Below, piece by piece: positions 47,627 through 56,426 of a DNA stretch of 64,000 nt. The DNA comes from Nodosilinea nodulosa PCC 7104 (lineage in GTDB: Bacteria > Cyanobacteriota > Cyanobacteriia > Phormidesmidales > Phormidesmidaceae), in the NCBI RefSeq assembly GCF_000309385.1, contig NZ_JH976537.1, positions 1 through 64,000 on the forward strand, read 5' to 3'. How positions within the stretch are numbered: position 1 is the stretch's first letter; the number at the start of each line of letters is the position of its first letter. Made by a program: the position numbers and the translations under genes. The notes under the pieces were generated by a model. The model did not search any database. It was not told the DNA's origin and saw nothing but the letters and a program-made list of their open reading frames with translations.

Positions 47627-47654
47627 ATCGCTTAGATTTAATCGCTTAGATTTA
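47627..47654. repeat. 14-bp tandem repeat ATCGCTTAGATTTA (2 copies)
   Basis: ATCGCTTAGATTTA occurs exactly twice in tandem at 47627-47640 and 47641-47654, about 87 bases upstream of the REC-kinase start. Confidence 0.9.
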
Positions 47655-47740
47655 TCTGATAGTCCCCAAGACGGGTCACGGCCCATAGCCGTAATAACCT
47701 CACCCATGCCGATTTTTTAGAGTAAGTGTCCTAACTGAAT

Positions 47741-49423
47741 ATGCCACTTCACAGCCCGGTCACCAGCGAAATTGAAAATCCTCAACCAAATATTTTGGTG
47801 GTAGATGATATCCCCGAAAATTTGCGCCTGCTAGCCCACCTGCTGATGCAGCAAGGGTATGCTGTGCGCATGGCTCCGAGCGGGCCCCTGGCGCTAATGG
47901 CCCTTCAGCGATGGACCCCTGACTTAATTTTGCTGGATATTCGAATGCCGAAGATGAGCGGCTATGAAGTTTGTCAGCAGCTTAAGGCCAACGAGCAGAC
48001 CCGCCGTATTCCAGTCATTTTTCTCAGCGCCCTAGCGGAGAGTGAGGATAGATCTCAAGCCTTTGAGGTGGGCGCCGTTGACTACATGACCAAACCGCTG
48101 AAATCGGAAGAGATTGTGGCTCGGGTGCAGGGTCAACTACAGGTTTTAGCCCTCCAGCGGCAGCTCAGCCGCCAGCGAAAACTGCTGGTTCAGCAAAATC
48201 AGCGGCTGCGCAAAGAGATTTGCGATCGCCAGCGCCTGGAGTTAGAACTGCGCCACCAGCGAAACCAGTTGCGCGGCTTTCCTGGGGCAGTTTCAGATTA
48301 TACTGCCCGCCCAAACCAGTCGGGGCAGCCCCTAGACCCGGACAGGGCTGATGCTGCGAAGCTCGCCAAAAGTGAGTTTCTGCGCAATATCAGCCACGAG
48401 CTGCGCACCCCCCTGAACACTATATTGGGGTTTGCGCAGGTGCTAGAGCAAGACGTCGGCCTAAATCCCGAGCAAAAAAGTAACCTGGCCCGAATCTCCC
48501 ACAGCGGGCAATATTTGCAGTCGCTAATTAATAATGTGCTGCTGCTGACCAAGCTGGAAGCCAAAGAGATAGAGCTCTATAACGTCTGCCTTAATTTGTG
48601 GGCGCTGCACCAGGATTTAGCAACTCGCTTCAAACCGCAAGCCGAAGCCAAAAACCTCACCTTTACCGTTGTTGCCACCAGCGAATTGCCTCGGTATGTC
48701 TACGCCGATGAAAACAAATTACGGCAGATTTTAACGGGCCTCTTAGATCACGTAATTGGGTTGACCAGGGCGGGGCAAGTGGTGCTTTATATGGAGGCAA
48801 AACCGTCGACAGCGAACGCCGCAATTGCCGCTAACCAGTGGAGGCTCGAGTTTAAAATTGAAGCGGCTGGAGTTGTAGTGGCCTCCCGCCGGTTGTCCCC
48901 TCAGCAGGGTTTGCTACCGCCAGCCTTCGCCAAGGCTAGCGCCGCAGAACCCGAGACCAGCGGGCCCGCTCAACCGGACATGGGCCTAAGCCTGCACATC
49001 AGCCGGGAGTACGTGCACCTGATGGGAGGCGAGATAGTACGTCTCTGCGATCGCGATCGCGGCGCATATTGGCGCATTTGCCTGCCCGTCACGATTGACC
49101 CCACCCTGCAAACCACCAACCCAGACCCAGAGTCCCAAGCCCGGCTACTCCAGCCTCAGGAGGGCTACGTGTCTCCCCCCGACGCGGTCGCACTGCCGCA
49201 CCTGGCGGCAGACCTAGCCCAACTGTCCTCCGATTGGATTTGCCAGCTCGAAAAAGCGGCCATCAAAGGCGCCGACTCAGCGGTAGAACTCCTGATTGGC
49301 CAACTCCCTGAAGACTCCGGCGCCCTTAGGCAATACCTGGAAAACGCCACCTTAAACTTTCAGTTTGACACCATAATCGGGCTCATCCAGGCCGCCCGCC
49401 AGGCGCTTTCTCTCCGGATATGA
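47741..49423 (+). CDS. Receiver-HisKA protein with degenerate ATPase domain (probable pseudokinase)
   Basis: 560 residues. The N-terminal receiver has Asp66 (LILLDIRMP) and DD at 22-23, and is similar to that of the REC-GGDEF protein. A short coiled link leads to HisKA with His219 (ISHELRTPLNTILGF). The ATPase domain keeps its fold (ADENKLRQIL) but has lost key sites: the N-box reads GLLDHVIGLT in place of NLLSNAIKF, the G1 box reads AAGVVV, and the G2 box reads DMGLSL. It probably cannot bind ATP and may act as a phospho-acceptor or scaffold. The C-terminal helical domain resembles that of the giant hybrid kinase. ATGA overlap with the next small ORF. Confidence 0.85.
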   Translation: MPLHSPVTSEIENPQPNILVVDDIPENLRLLAHLLMQQGYAVRMAPSGPLALMALQRWTPDLILLDIRMPKMSGYEVCQQLKANEQTRRIPVIFLSALAESEDRSQAFEVGAVDYMTKPLKSEEIVARVQGQLQVLALQRQLSRQRKLLVQQNQRLRKEICDRQRLELELRHQRNQLRGFPGAVSDYTARPNQSGQPLDPDRADAAKLAKSEFLRNISHELRTPLNTILGFAQVLEQDVGLNPEQKSNLARISHSGQYLQSLINNVLLLTKLEAKEIELYNVCLNLWALHQDLATRFKPQAEAKNLTFTVVATSELPRYVYADENKLRQILTGLLDHVIGLTRAGQVVLYMEAKPSTANAAIAANQWRLEFKIEAAGVVVASRRLSPQQGLLPPAFAKASAAEPETSGPAQPDMGLSLHISREYVHLMGGEIVRLCDRDRGAYWRICLPVTIDPTLQTTNPDPESQARLLQPQEGYVSPPDAVALPHLAADLAQLSSDWICQLEKAAIKGADSAVELLIGQLPEDSGALRQYLENATLNFQFDTIIGLIQAARQALSLRI

Positions 49424-49563
49424 CCCGAACACTCTGCACAGTAGGACGGAAGCGCCACTGCAACCAGGGCATTGGCAACGGCGCCGAAGGCTGCGACCCC
49501 GGTAACTCCCATCCCCACGGTGGCAGCAACGATGAGGGCGGCCGCACCCCCGGCAGCCGCTAA
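49420..49563 (+). CDS. 47-aa small protein, CNQGIGNGAEGCDPGNS-type motif
   Basis: The ATG at 49420 overlaps the stop of the preceding kinase-like gene (ATGA), suggesting coupled translation. The peptide contains HCNQGIGNGAEGCDPGNS, then HPHGGSNDEGGRTPG. This Cys/Gly/Asn-rich motif resembles one I recall at the C-terminus of many bacterial and cyanobacterial proteins, usually as CNQGVGNGPEGCDPGNS. A standalone version is unusual; it might be the tail of a lost larger protein. No catalytic or membrane feature is seen. A terminator follows. Confidence 0.55.
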   Translation: MTRTLCTVGRKRHCNQGIGNGAEGCDPGNSHPHGGSNDEGGRTPGSR

Positions 49564-49603
49564 TCTACTGTCTCAGTCCTTTTAAGCGTTCCTTCCTTAA
49601 GAT

Positions 49604-49625
49604 GTCCTGCGGGACGACTTTTTTT
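49604..49625 (+). terminator. Rho-independent terminator candidate
   Basis: GTCC (49604-49607), loop TGCG and GGAC (49612-49615) form a short stem, followed by GAC and seven Ts (49619-49625). It lies 41 bases after the 47-codon ORF and would end the kinase-smORF transcript. Confidence 0.5.
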
Positions 49626-49725
49626 ATCCTCACTGCGCCCTGATCGGGCAGCTCCTTCCGGTGGTTCGAGTTCAGCGACTGTGTTAAACCAGAGGGGTTG
49701 AGCCAGAGTCTAGCCGTTGCAGCCC

Positions 49726-50370
49726 ATGCAAAGCGCTATCTCCAGGGGGTTGAGCAGCTACTCCATTAAGCTTTTAGCGGCTCTAACCATGCTGATCGAC
49801 CACATCGGCGTGGTCTTTTTCCCAGATGTCATTGGGTTTCGCATCCTTGGGCGGCTGAGCTTTCCGCTGTTTATCTGGCTGCTGGTGCAGGGAGAAGCCC
49901 ATACTCGAGACGTGGAGCGCTATGGGCTGAGGCTGGCGGTTTTAGGTCTGGTGTCTCAACCGATCTACCGACTTGCTTTTGGCACCACACGACTCAATAT
50001 TTTGTTTGAGCTGCTGGTGGGCCTGGCCTGCCTGCGGCTAACTCGCCAGTTTCCCCAGCTTCAGATTCCCATCTGGCTAGGCGGGGCGGGCCTGAGTGAG
50101 CTGCTGGCCATGGGCTATGGCAGCTACGGCATTGGCCTAATTTTTCTAATCCGCTATTTTCGTCCCAGCCCGCTGTGGGTGCTGGCCTGGGTCGGGTTTC
50201 ACCTGGTTTGGGCCAGGCTATTTGGCCTGTTTCAGCTGCCTGCGATCGCGGCGGTGCTGGTGTTTTGGCTGGCCAATGGCGAACGGGGGCCAAAAGCGCG
50301 GTGGTTTTATGGGTTTTACCCAGGGCATCTGGCCCTGCTGTGGCTCATTCAGCGCATGGTGCCGTATTAA
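49726..50370 (+). CDS. TraX-family membrane protein
   Basis: About 214 residues from the ATG near 49726; a TTG at 49717 would add three. It opens SIKLLAALTMLIDHIGVVFF, the TraX signature with conserved D-H-I-G. RILGRLSFPLFIWLLVQG and LNILFELLVG follow. About six hydrophobic segments. TraX in F plasmids acetylates pilin; chromosomal homologues are widespread acyltransferase-3-like proteins of unknown substrate. Terminates before the convergent 54-aa gene. Confidence 0.85.
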   Translation: MQSAISRGLSSYSIKLLAALTMLIDHIGVVFFPDVIGFRILGRLSFPLFIWLLVQGEAHTRDVERYGLRLAVLGLVSQPIYRLAFGTTRLNILFELLVGLACLRLTRQFPQLQIPIWLGGAGLSELLAMGYGSYGIGLIFLIRYFRPSPLWVLAWVGFHLVWARLFGLFQLPAIAAVLVFWLANGERGPKARWFYGFYPGHLALLWLIQRMVPY

Positions 50371-50428
50371 GCGATCAAAGGGAACGAGAACTTTGCTTAC
50401 CCATTCCCCTGAGTGCCTGGGGTGAGCG

Positions 50429-50593
50429 CTAGAGAAAATGGTCGATCGCCACGGCAGAAACCGCCGCAAAGGCCGTAATAGCCAGACCCACTAGCGGGTT
50501 TTGCCCCTGGGCCACCGCAAATGAGGTGATAATGCCAGCGCCTAGGGCCGCGATCGCCACAGAGCCAATCCAGTCTTTTTGTAGGTTATGCAT
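50429..50593 (-). CDS. 54-aa conserved-looking small membrane protein
   Basis: A minus-strand ORF from ATG 50593. After MHNLQKDWIGS come two hydrophobic segments (about 11-28 and 33-50) rich in Ala/Gly/Val, joined by AQGQNP, and the end DHFL. The composition and two-helix hairpin fit a real membrane protein. I have the impression of similar short proteins in other cyanobacteria but cannot confirm it. Function unknown. It is convergent with the TraX gene, 58 bases away, and downstream of the SH3 gene with a 240-base gap. Confidence 0.65.
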   Translation of the reverse strand: MHNLQKDWIGSVAIAALGAGIITSFAVAQGQNPLVGLAITAFAAVSAVAIDHFL

Positions 50594-50833
50594 GGATGTT
50601 CAAAACCAGGATATAACGCAGGAAAATGAGGCCGCTATGTTCAGAGGAACCGCGCACCCAACCCAAGGGAAGTAGGTTGTTTTTCAGACCTCACGCTATC
50701 ACCCTGGCCTGGGCCAGAACAGGCCGCGCCGGGGAACTGATAACAAGCGTAAAGCTTAGTTAGATTAGTTAACATTTTCCTTAGGAATACCAGATTCCGC
50801 CGGGCAAACATAGCGCCAGACCTGGGCTGAGGC

Positions 50834-51316
50834 CTACTCTTCCCGCCGGGTATTGCCCGCCTTGACCCAGCCTTCCTGGCCATTGGACACCACGCGCACC
50901 TTGACCCAGTCCTTATCGGCAGGTTCTTCGAGTACGACCACTGCTTCGTTCACGTCTACGCCCCCCACCTGGGAAAACTCTAGCCCTGGGCCTTCGCGCA
51001 TGACCAGGCCAATGGGCTGTATCACCACAGCCTTATAGGCCCCTGGTTCCAGGGCGGGCTCCGCTGGGGGAGGTGGCTCTGCCGCCGGGGCGGGCGGGGG
51101 CTCAACGCCGGGTGCTGCGGCCTCGGGGGCGGCCTCGGGAGCGGCACCAGGGGCGGCCGGAGTCGGCATTTCATCGCCGTACAGGGGCTTGGGCGGCAGC
51201 ACCGAGAGCCGACCCATAAAGTAGCGGGCGGTGGCCACACCGGCCATCGACAGCAGAATGAGGGCGATCGCAACGCCCAAAACTAGCTTTGACAGGCCAA
51301 TGAAAAATCCTTTCAT
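50834..51316 (-). CDS. SH3-domain protein with membrane anchor
   Basis: 160 residues. A single N-terminal hydrophobic helix (about 8-30) anchors it. A Pro/Ala/Glu-rich linker (about 45-90) leads to a bacterial SH3b domain in the last ~65 residues (VMREGPGLEFSQVGGV, WVKVRVVSNGQEGWVKAG). SH3b domains commonly bind peptidoglycan, so it probably acts in the periplasm near the cell wall. It is 53 bases downstream of the Ycf46-like ATPase gene, in the same direction. Confidence 0.8.
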   Translation of the reverse strand: MKGFFIGLSKLVLGVAIALILLSMAGVATARYFMGRLSVLPPKPLYGDEMPTPAAPGAAPEAAPEAAAPGVEPPPAPAAEPPPPAEPALEPGAYKAVVIQPIGLVMREGPGLEFSQVGGVDVNEAVVVLEEPADKDWVKVRVVSNGQEGWVKAGNTRREE

Positions 51317-51369
51317 GGAGCGGGCCAGAAAAAATCGTTTACAGCTTGCTAATGGTACAGCACCCCCGG

Positions 51370-52890
51370 CTAATCGGGATCAGGCAAGGTAGGACGCAGC
51401 CGTGGGTCTAGGCCGCTGCGGGAGGCCATCCGGGCTTTGCCCCCGGCGGCCCAGGCCTGGAGGGCCTCGATCTGCTCCTGGGCGGTGCGGGCCAGGGGCA
51501 CCATTTCGCTGGCGGCGGTGAGAATGTCGTCGGTGGTAAAGTCGCGGTTTTGGCTAAAGCCCAGGTGCATCGCCTCCACGATCGCCTGTTCGATCTCTGC
51601 CCCAGAAAAATCTGGGGTTTCGTAGGCCAGGCGAGCGATATCAAAACTCTTGAGGGTGTGGGGCCGCAGGCGGGAGAGGTGGACCTCAAAAATCGCCTGG
51701 CGATCGCTCTGGCTGGGCAGCCCGACAAAGAAAATCTCGTCAAAACGGCCCCGCCGCAGCATCTCCGGCGGCAGCGCCTGGATGTTGTTGGCGGTGGCTA
51801 CCACAAACACGGGCGAGGTTTTTTCCGCCATCCAGGTGATGAAGGTGCCAAAGACGCGGCTGGCGGTGCCGGAGTCACCCCGACCGTCCATGCCCGCAAA
51901 AGCTTTGTCAATTTCATCGATCCACAGCACGCAGGGGGCCAGGGCCTCGGCCAGCTGAATCATCTGGCGGGTGCGGGCCTCAGACTCGCCCACCAGGCCC
52001 CCAAACAGCCGCCCCACGTCCAGCCGCAGCAGGGGCAGGTGCCAGTGGTGGGCGATCGCCTTGGCGGTCAGCGACTTGCCTGTGCCCTGAATGCCCAGCA
52101 GCAGCAGTCCTCGCGGGTGGGGCAGACCGTACTGACGGGCCTTCTCCGAGAATGCTGCTCCCCGCTTCAGCAGCCAGTCCTTGAGGTTGTCCAGACCGCC
52201 GATGTCAGATATCTGCTCCCTGGCGGGATAGTAGTCGAGAATTTGGGTCTGGCGAATGCTCTGGCGCTTTTCCTCGAGAATCAGGTCCAGATCGCCGGGA
52301 TCAAAGGCCCCGTGGTAGGCGATCGCGCGGGCCAGCACGCGGCGAATGCGCTCCAGAGACAGCCCCTGGCAGGTGCGCACCACCTCCTCCAGCCTGCTCG
52401 CTGGCAGGTTAGTACTGGTGGCGCTCAAAAGCTGCCGCACCTCCTGGCGAATCGCAGCGGCATCGGGCAGGGTAAACTCCAGCACCGTCACGGTTTCGCT
52501 CAGCTCGTCGGGAATCGTGAGCTGGGCTGAGAGAATGATCAGGGTTTTGGGCTGGGCTTTGAGACGGCGGGACAGGTTGCGCAGCTTGCGCGAGATGGCA
52601 ATGTCATCCAAAAAACGGTGAAAATCGCGCAGCACAAACACCGCCGGGGCGGTGGCGGGCAGTTTCTCCACCAGCTCCAGCGCTTGCAGCGGATTGCGCT
52701 TGCCAAACCCGGCGTCGTTGAGGTTGCCCTGGTAGCCGTCGACAAAATCCCAGGTGTAGAGGGCGCGGTTGCCCTGGGCGGCAGCGCAGGCCGCAATGTC
52801 GCCCTCGGCCCGCTCTTCTTCGGCGGTGGCGATGTAGATAATGGGGTAGCGGGCCCGAATCAGCAGACCCAGATCTTCAGTAAAGCCCAT
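51370..52890 (-). CDS. ycf46: AAA ATPase, Ycf46 family
   Basis: 506 residues from ATG 52890; a GTG at 52914 would add eight. It starts with the family's [21 protein letters not shown]. Then come an N-terminal degenerate P-loop-like half and a C-terminal AAA module with Walker [13 protein letters not shown], Walker [13 protein letters not shown], and [10 protein letters not shown] with arginine fingers. Ycf46 is conserved in cyanobacteria and red-algal plastids, and is linked to regulation of photosynthesis and carbon uptake in some studies. It ends the conserved minus-strand cluster after DUF177. Confidence 0.9.
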   Translation of the reverse strand: MGFTEDLGLLIRARYPIIYIATAEEERAEGDIAACAAAQGNRALYTWDFVDGYQGNLNDAGFGKRNPLQALELVEKLPATAPAVFVLRDFHRFLDDIAISRKLRNLSRRLKAQPKTLIILSAQLTIPDELSETVTVLEFTLPDAAAIRQEVRQLLSATSTNLPASRLEEVVRTCQGLSLERIRRVLARAIAYHGAFDPGDLDLILEEKRQSIRQTQILDYYPAREQISDIGGLDNLKDWLLKRGAAFSEKARQYGLPHPRGLLLLGIQGTGKSLTAKAIAHHWHLPLLRLDVGRLFGGLVGESEARTRQMIQLAEALAPCVLWIDEIDKAFAGMDGRGDSGTASRVFGTFITWMAEKTSPVFVVATANNIQALPPEMLRRGRFDEIFFVGLPSQSDRQAIFEVHLSRLRPHTLKSFDIARLAYETPDFSGAEIEQAIVEAMHLGFSQNRDFTTDDILTAASEMVPLARTAQEQIEALQAWAAGGKARMASRSGLDPRLRPTLPDPD

Positions 52891-53052
52891 ATCAGCGTAG
52901 CTCAGTGATCCCACAGTGCTTGTTCGATGGTTCCAGCCTATCGGATTTTATGCGCTAGATCGTCCTGACCCAGCCCAGAGAGGTCCATGGTGGAGGTGGA
53001 CTGCCCGGGGCAAGCGGTTGCCCGTCCAGTATCGAGCCAGTGACGTAGACGC

Positions 53053-53562
53053 CTAAGTCTCAGGGGGGTGAAACTGCTGCTGAAGCCGAGCCAGGGCCGC
53101 CCAGCGGTAATCTACGGGTTCGGCCTCGACCGGTTCACCCACCTCAATACCGGGGCAGTCGTCATTGCAGACCTGCGGCTGGGGCAGGGCCAGGCAAATC
53201 TGCTCATAGATCCAGGTTTCTGGATAGAAGTAGCCATTGGGGGGCAGGGTTTCAAACAAGTCATCCACCGACACCTCGCGCTCCAGGGGCAGGGTGGCGG
53301 GGTCAGGGTCCTCCTCCAGCCAGATCAGTTCCCTGGCGGCGATCGCCACCCGGTGGTTGTAGGCTTGCAGGCAGCGATCGCAGGTCAGCGTCACAATTGT
53401 ATCGGCCCTGGCCTTGACCTCCAGATAGGTGCCCTGGTGGGTAACGGTCAGCTCACCCCGCACCGGGGTTAGGGTTTCTAGGTCGGCCAGATGGGTATCT
53501 AGGTCAACGACGAGGGTCTTTTCAGGCCGCTGTAGCAAATGGGGTATATACACTTTCTCCAC
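53053..53562 (-). CDS. DUF177/YceD family protein
   Basis: 169 residues, GTG start at 53562 with GGGAGG upstream; the ATG at 53569 is out of frame. It holds LTCDRCLQAYNH and CNDDCPG, the Cys pairs of the family, plus ELIWLEEDPDP. YceD/DUF177 proteins are linked to 23S rRNA and ribosome maturation in bacteria and plastids. In most bacteria it sits before rpmF; here it follows the R3H protein gene, as is usual in cyanobacteria. Located 39 bases downstream of that gene. Confidence 0.88.
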   Translation of the reverse strand: MEKVYIPHLLQRPEKTLVVDLDTHLADLETLTPVRGELTVTHQGTYLEVKARADTIVTLTCDRCLQAYNHRVAIAARELIWLEEDPDPATLPLEREVSVDDLFETLPPNGYFYPETWIYEQICLALPQPQVCNDDCPGIEVGEPVEAEPVDYRWAALARLQQQFHPPET

Positions 53563-53601
53563 TGGTCATACCTCCCTGGATGCGCGCTGCGGACTGCGAG
53601 T

Positions 53602-54117
53602 CTAGCCGTCGTCGGATGGCTCGGAATCTTGGCCGACCCGATGGACCACCAGGCGGCGATCGGGCTCTCGGCCCCGGCTAAACGTCGCCAGCCCCTCGTG
53701 GGCGGCCAAAAAGTGGTGCATTTGCCGCCGCTCGGCAGACGAAAGCCCCTGCATTTCATACTCTTCACCGCTGGTCAGCACCCGCTCGGCGGCGGCGGCG
53801 GCCATGGCCTTGAGTTCTTCCAGGCGCCTAGCCCGGTACCCCGCCAGCTCAATGGTAAAAGCCTGCTGCTGATCTGGGCCTTTACCCAAATTGAGGGTCG
53901 TATTGGCCAGGTACTGAATCGAGTCGAGGACCGCACCTCCCTCGCCAATCAGGGCCTGCACCTGCTCCGAGGACAGCGGCTCTTCAGCTATGGTCAGCCA
54001 GCAGCTTTCCCCAGACTCATCCTCAACCGGGTGGGCGGTAACCGTTGACGACAGCCCCTGCATGGTCAGCAGGCTCGTCAACCAGTTCACGCCAGCGGTA
54101 GCAGCATCGGTAACCAT
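53602..54117 (-). CDS. KH/R3H RNA-binding protein (Jag/KhpB family)
   Basis: 171 residues. A KH-like part (about 15-90, with IGEGGAVLDSIQYLAN as the GxxG region) is followed by an R3H domain with AERVLTSGEEYEMQGLSSAERRQMHHFL and the R-x3-H. The N-terminal Jag domain of firmicute KhpB is missing. It binds RNA and is often found after yidC. It begins two bases before the yidC stop is passed, essentially adjacent. It may take part in post-transcriptional control of envelope genes. Confidence 0.88.
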   Translation of the reverse strand: MVTDAATAGVNWLTSLLTMQGLSSTVTAHPVEDESGESCWLTIAEEPLSSEQVQALIGEGGAVLDSIQYLANTTLNLGKGPDQQQAFTIELAGYRARRLEELKAMAAAAAERVLTSGEEYEMQGLSSAERRQMHHFLAAHEGLATFSRGREPDRRLVVHRVGQDSEPSDDG

Positions 54118-54119
54118 GG

Positions 54120-55262
54120 CTAGGCCTTTTTCTTTTTGCTGCGCCCTGGCTCGAAGGGCAGGGTCTTTCTGTCGTCCTCGGCCTTGGCTTCGGCGTCGAC
54201 AATTTTTTGCAGATTCTCGGGCAGCGGCTCCCGCGAAAGAATAAACGTTTGCAGGGTCTGGAAAATGTTGGCAATCAGCATGTACATCAGCACCCCGGCG
54301 GGCAACGGAAAGAACAGAAACATGCCGGAGAAAATGATCGGGGTGAACTTGTTTACCGCCGCCTGCTGAGAGTTGTCGGTGGCAGAGCCCTGCCCCGAAA
54401 GCACCTGGTTGAGGTAAAGGCTGGCCCCAAAGCCCAGGATCATGATCAAAATATCCCAGTGAATCGCGCCGTCTTCGCCGGTTACGCCGATGCGACCCAG
54501 GGCTTTGATAAAGAGAAAGCCTTTGTTAGCGGCCAGACCGGGAGCCTGCACTCGCACTGTGGCTTCGCCAGGAGCTAAGGCGGTAATGTGGCCTGCTTCA
54601 TCGACCGAAACGATGTCATCGCCCTTGGTAACTTCCCACTTGGGCTTAAAGCTGTCGATGTCGTCGTTGTACTGGGTGACTAAAGCCTGAATCGTTTCGC
54701 CCTCGGCGGTTTGCAGGCGCACGTCGGTTTTTTCGCCCACCACCAGCTTGTTGCCGCCGGGCACTACTGCCGAGATGGGGAAGTGCGACCCGTCAGAGAC
54801 GTAGATGGCTTTAGGCGGCGTGCTAAAGACCTGGGGCTGAATCTGCTCGATTTTTTCCTGGGGGAAGACCTGGACGTTGACGTCGTAGTTGATGTCGGCA
54901 AACGGCGACCCCCGCAGGGTGGCAAATAGGGCAAAGAGAATGGGCATTTGCAGCAGCACCGGGAAGCAGCCCGCCAGGGGATTGCCAAACTCTTTGTAGA
55001 CCCCACTCATCTCTTCTTGAAGCTTGGTGGGGTTATCTTTGTAGCGCTCCTGGATTTCTTTGACGCGCTTTTGCATCAAAGGCTGGGCCACCTTCATGCG
55101 CCGCATGTTGCGGATGGACCCCGCGTTGAGCGGGTAGAGGGCAAACCGAATCACCAGAGTGAGGGCCACAATAGCCAACCCGTAGCTGGGCACGATCCCG
55201 TAGAAAAAATCTAGGATCGGCAACATGATGTTGTTGGTCAGAAATCCAATACCAAAATCCAT
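54120..55262 (-). CDS. yidC: Membrane protein insertase YidC/Oxa1/Alb3
   Basis: 380 residues with five membrane segments, beginning [20 protein letters not shown] and containing the conserved IRFALYPL and [15 protein letters not shown]. It inserts proteins into the plasma and thylakoid membranes. Between the second and third helices lies a ~130-residue soluble insert with [18 protein letters not shown], like a bacterial Ig-like (BIG2) domain. I believe such an insert is normal for cyanobacterial YidC. It sits in the usual rpmH-rnpA-PH-yidC-R3H order. Confidence 0.93.
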   Translation of the reverse strand: MDFGIGFLTNNIMLPILDFFYGIVPSYGLAIVALTLVIRFALYPLNAGSIRNMRRMKVAQPLMQKRVKEIQERYKDNPTKLQEEMSGVYKEFGNPLAGCFPVLLQMPILFALFATLRGSPFADINYDVNVQVFPQEKIEQIQPQVFSTPPKAIYVSDGSHFPISAVVPGGNKLVVGEKTDVRLQTAEGETIQALVTQYNDDIDSFKPKWEVTKGDDIVSVDEAGHITALAPGEATVRVQAPGLAANKGFLFIKALGRIGVTGEDGAIHWDILIMILGFGASLYLNQVLSGQGSATDNSQQAAVNKFTPIIFSGMFLFFPLPAGVLMYMLIANIFQTLQTFILSREPLPENLQKIVDAEAKAEDDRKTLPFEPGRSKKKKA

Positions 55263-55368
55263 GGGAACCTGAACCCTGCTACAGGGGATACGACATTGAC
55301 TGCTCAGTTACCTAATCTACCCCATAGTCGGGGAGGCAAGCCGCCCGCTTAGTGAGGGATTGCCGTAG

Positions 55369-55764
55369 TTAGCTCTCGCCTAGGGCACCGCTGACGGCCT
55401 TGGCCTGGGGAGAAATGCGCTCATTGATGTAGTCATAGACCTCGCGAAAGCGGGGCATGGCGCGCAATTCTAGGCGGCTGCCGTCTTTGAGGGTGACCAC
55501 CATGTCACCCCAGAGGCCAATGCCCCGAGGCACTGTGACAATTTTACTGATTTCGTTGTAGATGAGGTCGGTGCGATCGCGCCCCATCCAGCCGCCGGTC
55601 ACGGAAAGACGCCGACTGGTGATTCGGTAGCGCAGCCACAGGGCACGGGTAATGGCCCCAACCGTGAGGGGAAGGCAAATGATCGTGAAGCCCAGCAGCA
55701 CGTTGATGATTAAATCGCCGATGTGGGGGCCGCCCTCGTAAAACACATCCTCACGAATGCCCAT
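55369..55764 (-). CDS. PH-domain (bPH2-like) membrane protein
   Basis: 131 residues. Two hydrophobic segments near residues 18-45 precede a bacterial PH-type domain with YRITSRRLSVTGGWMGRDRTDLIYNEISKIV and VVTLKDGSRLELRA. In cyanobacteria this gene lies between rnpA and yidC, as here, so a role in membrane protein biogenesis is likely but undefined. Its start overlaps the rnpA end by 14 bases, implying coupled translation. Confidence 0.85.
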   Translation of the reverse strand: MGIREDVFYEGGPHIGDLIINVLLGFTIICLPLTVGAITRALWLRYRITSRRLSVTGGWMGRDRTDLIYNEISKIVTVPRGIGLWGDMVVTLKDGSRLELRAMPRFREVYDYINERISPQAKAVSGALGES

Positions 55765-56122
55765 GGATAACCTCTAGCTTGGTGAACAACTGCTCTAATT
55801 CTCGCAAAAATTCGCCATATTCGCACTGGGTGGCCTCGGGCCGCAGGCTGATCACAATCCAGAGATTGGGTCGCAGGGTCGGCAGCAGCGCCCTCATTGC
55901 AGCACGCACCCGCCGCTTGAGGCGGTTGCGTACCACCGCTCGTTTGTGCACCTTGAGGCTGACCACGATGCCCACACAGGGACCGATCGCAGGGCTTGGG
56001 GCGGACCCCTGGGGTACTGCCCACACCCGCACAATCAAATGGGCAGAAACAGCTTTTCTGCCCTGGCGATAGACCTGGGAAAACTGCCGCGATCGCCGCA
56101 GTCGATTGTGTTTGGGTAGCAC
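55751..56122 (-). CDS. rnpA: Ribonuclease P protein component
   Basis: 123 residues from a GTG at 56122. It starts LPKHNRLRRSRQFSQVYRQG and carries the RNR signature KRAVVRNRLKRRVRAAMR that contacts the RNase P RNA. It helps mature the 5' ends of tRNAs. It follows rpmH by about 100 bases in the conserved order. Family length is normal. The RNA subunit is not encoded in the window. Confidence 0.95.
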   Translation of the reverse strand: MLPKHNRLRRSRQFSQVYRQGRKAVSAHLIVRVWAVPQGSAPSPAIGPCVGIVVSLKVHKRAVVRNRLKRRVRAAMRALLPTLRPNLWIVISLRPEATQCEYGEFLRELEQLFTKLEVIHGHS

Positions 56123-56225
56123 TGCCTGCCCCTACCTACAGCAATGGCCCTGGAGCTTGAAGTAGCCCCAGGGCCAATAATGCTTATGCCAGCGCTCTAA
56201 GCCAGCCCGTCTGCCCCAGGCGGGG

Positions 56226-56363
56226 TTAGACGGCGAGCTTGGCCCGTCCCTTGCGGCGGCGCGCTTTGATGACGTTTTGGCCGGTGTAGGAGCGCATACG
56301 AGCGCGGAACCCGGAGGTTCGCTTCTGCTTTCGGTTGGTGCCCTCTAGGGTGCGCTTACTCAT
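56226..56363 (-). CDS. rpmH: 50S ribosomal protein L34
   Basis: 45 residues, [20 protein letters not shown] then [18 protein letters not shown], a typical bL34 sequence. It opens the cluster rpmH-rnpA-PH-yidC-R3H-DUF177 and is part of the large ribosomal subunit. Confidence 0.97.
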   Translation of the reverse strand: MSKRTLEGTNRKQKRTSGFRARMRSYTGQNVIKARRRKGRAKLAV

Positions 56364-56426
56364 GGCGTTGCCTGATTCTGATAAAAAGTCACAGTCTAGT
56401 ATGGTAGCACCGACTATTGCAAAAGA

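Larger units (their letters stand above)
47195..47740. other. Divergent intergenic region with iterated short repeats
   Basis: 545 bases between the STAND ATPase gene (minus) and the REC-kinase gene (plus), so it should carry both promoters. It contains three copies of TTTCAGATTAGC-type 12-mers and a 14-bp tandem repeat, listed separately. The sequence CTATATCTATAGGACTTCC near 47290-47310 resembles ends of some cyanobacterial insertion sequences, but no partner end is seen. Confidence 0.5.
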
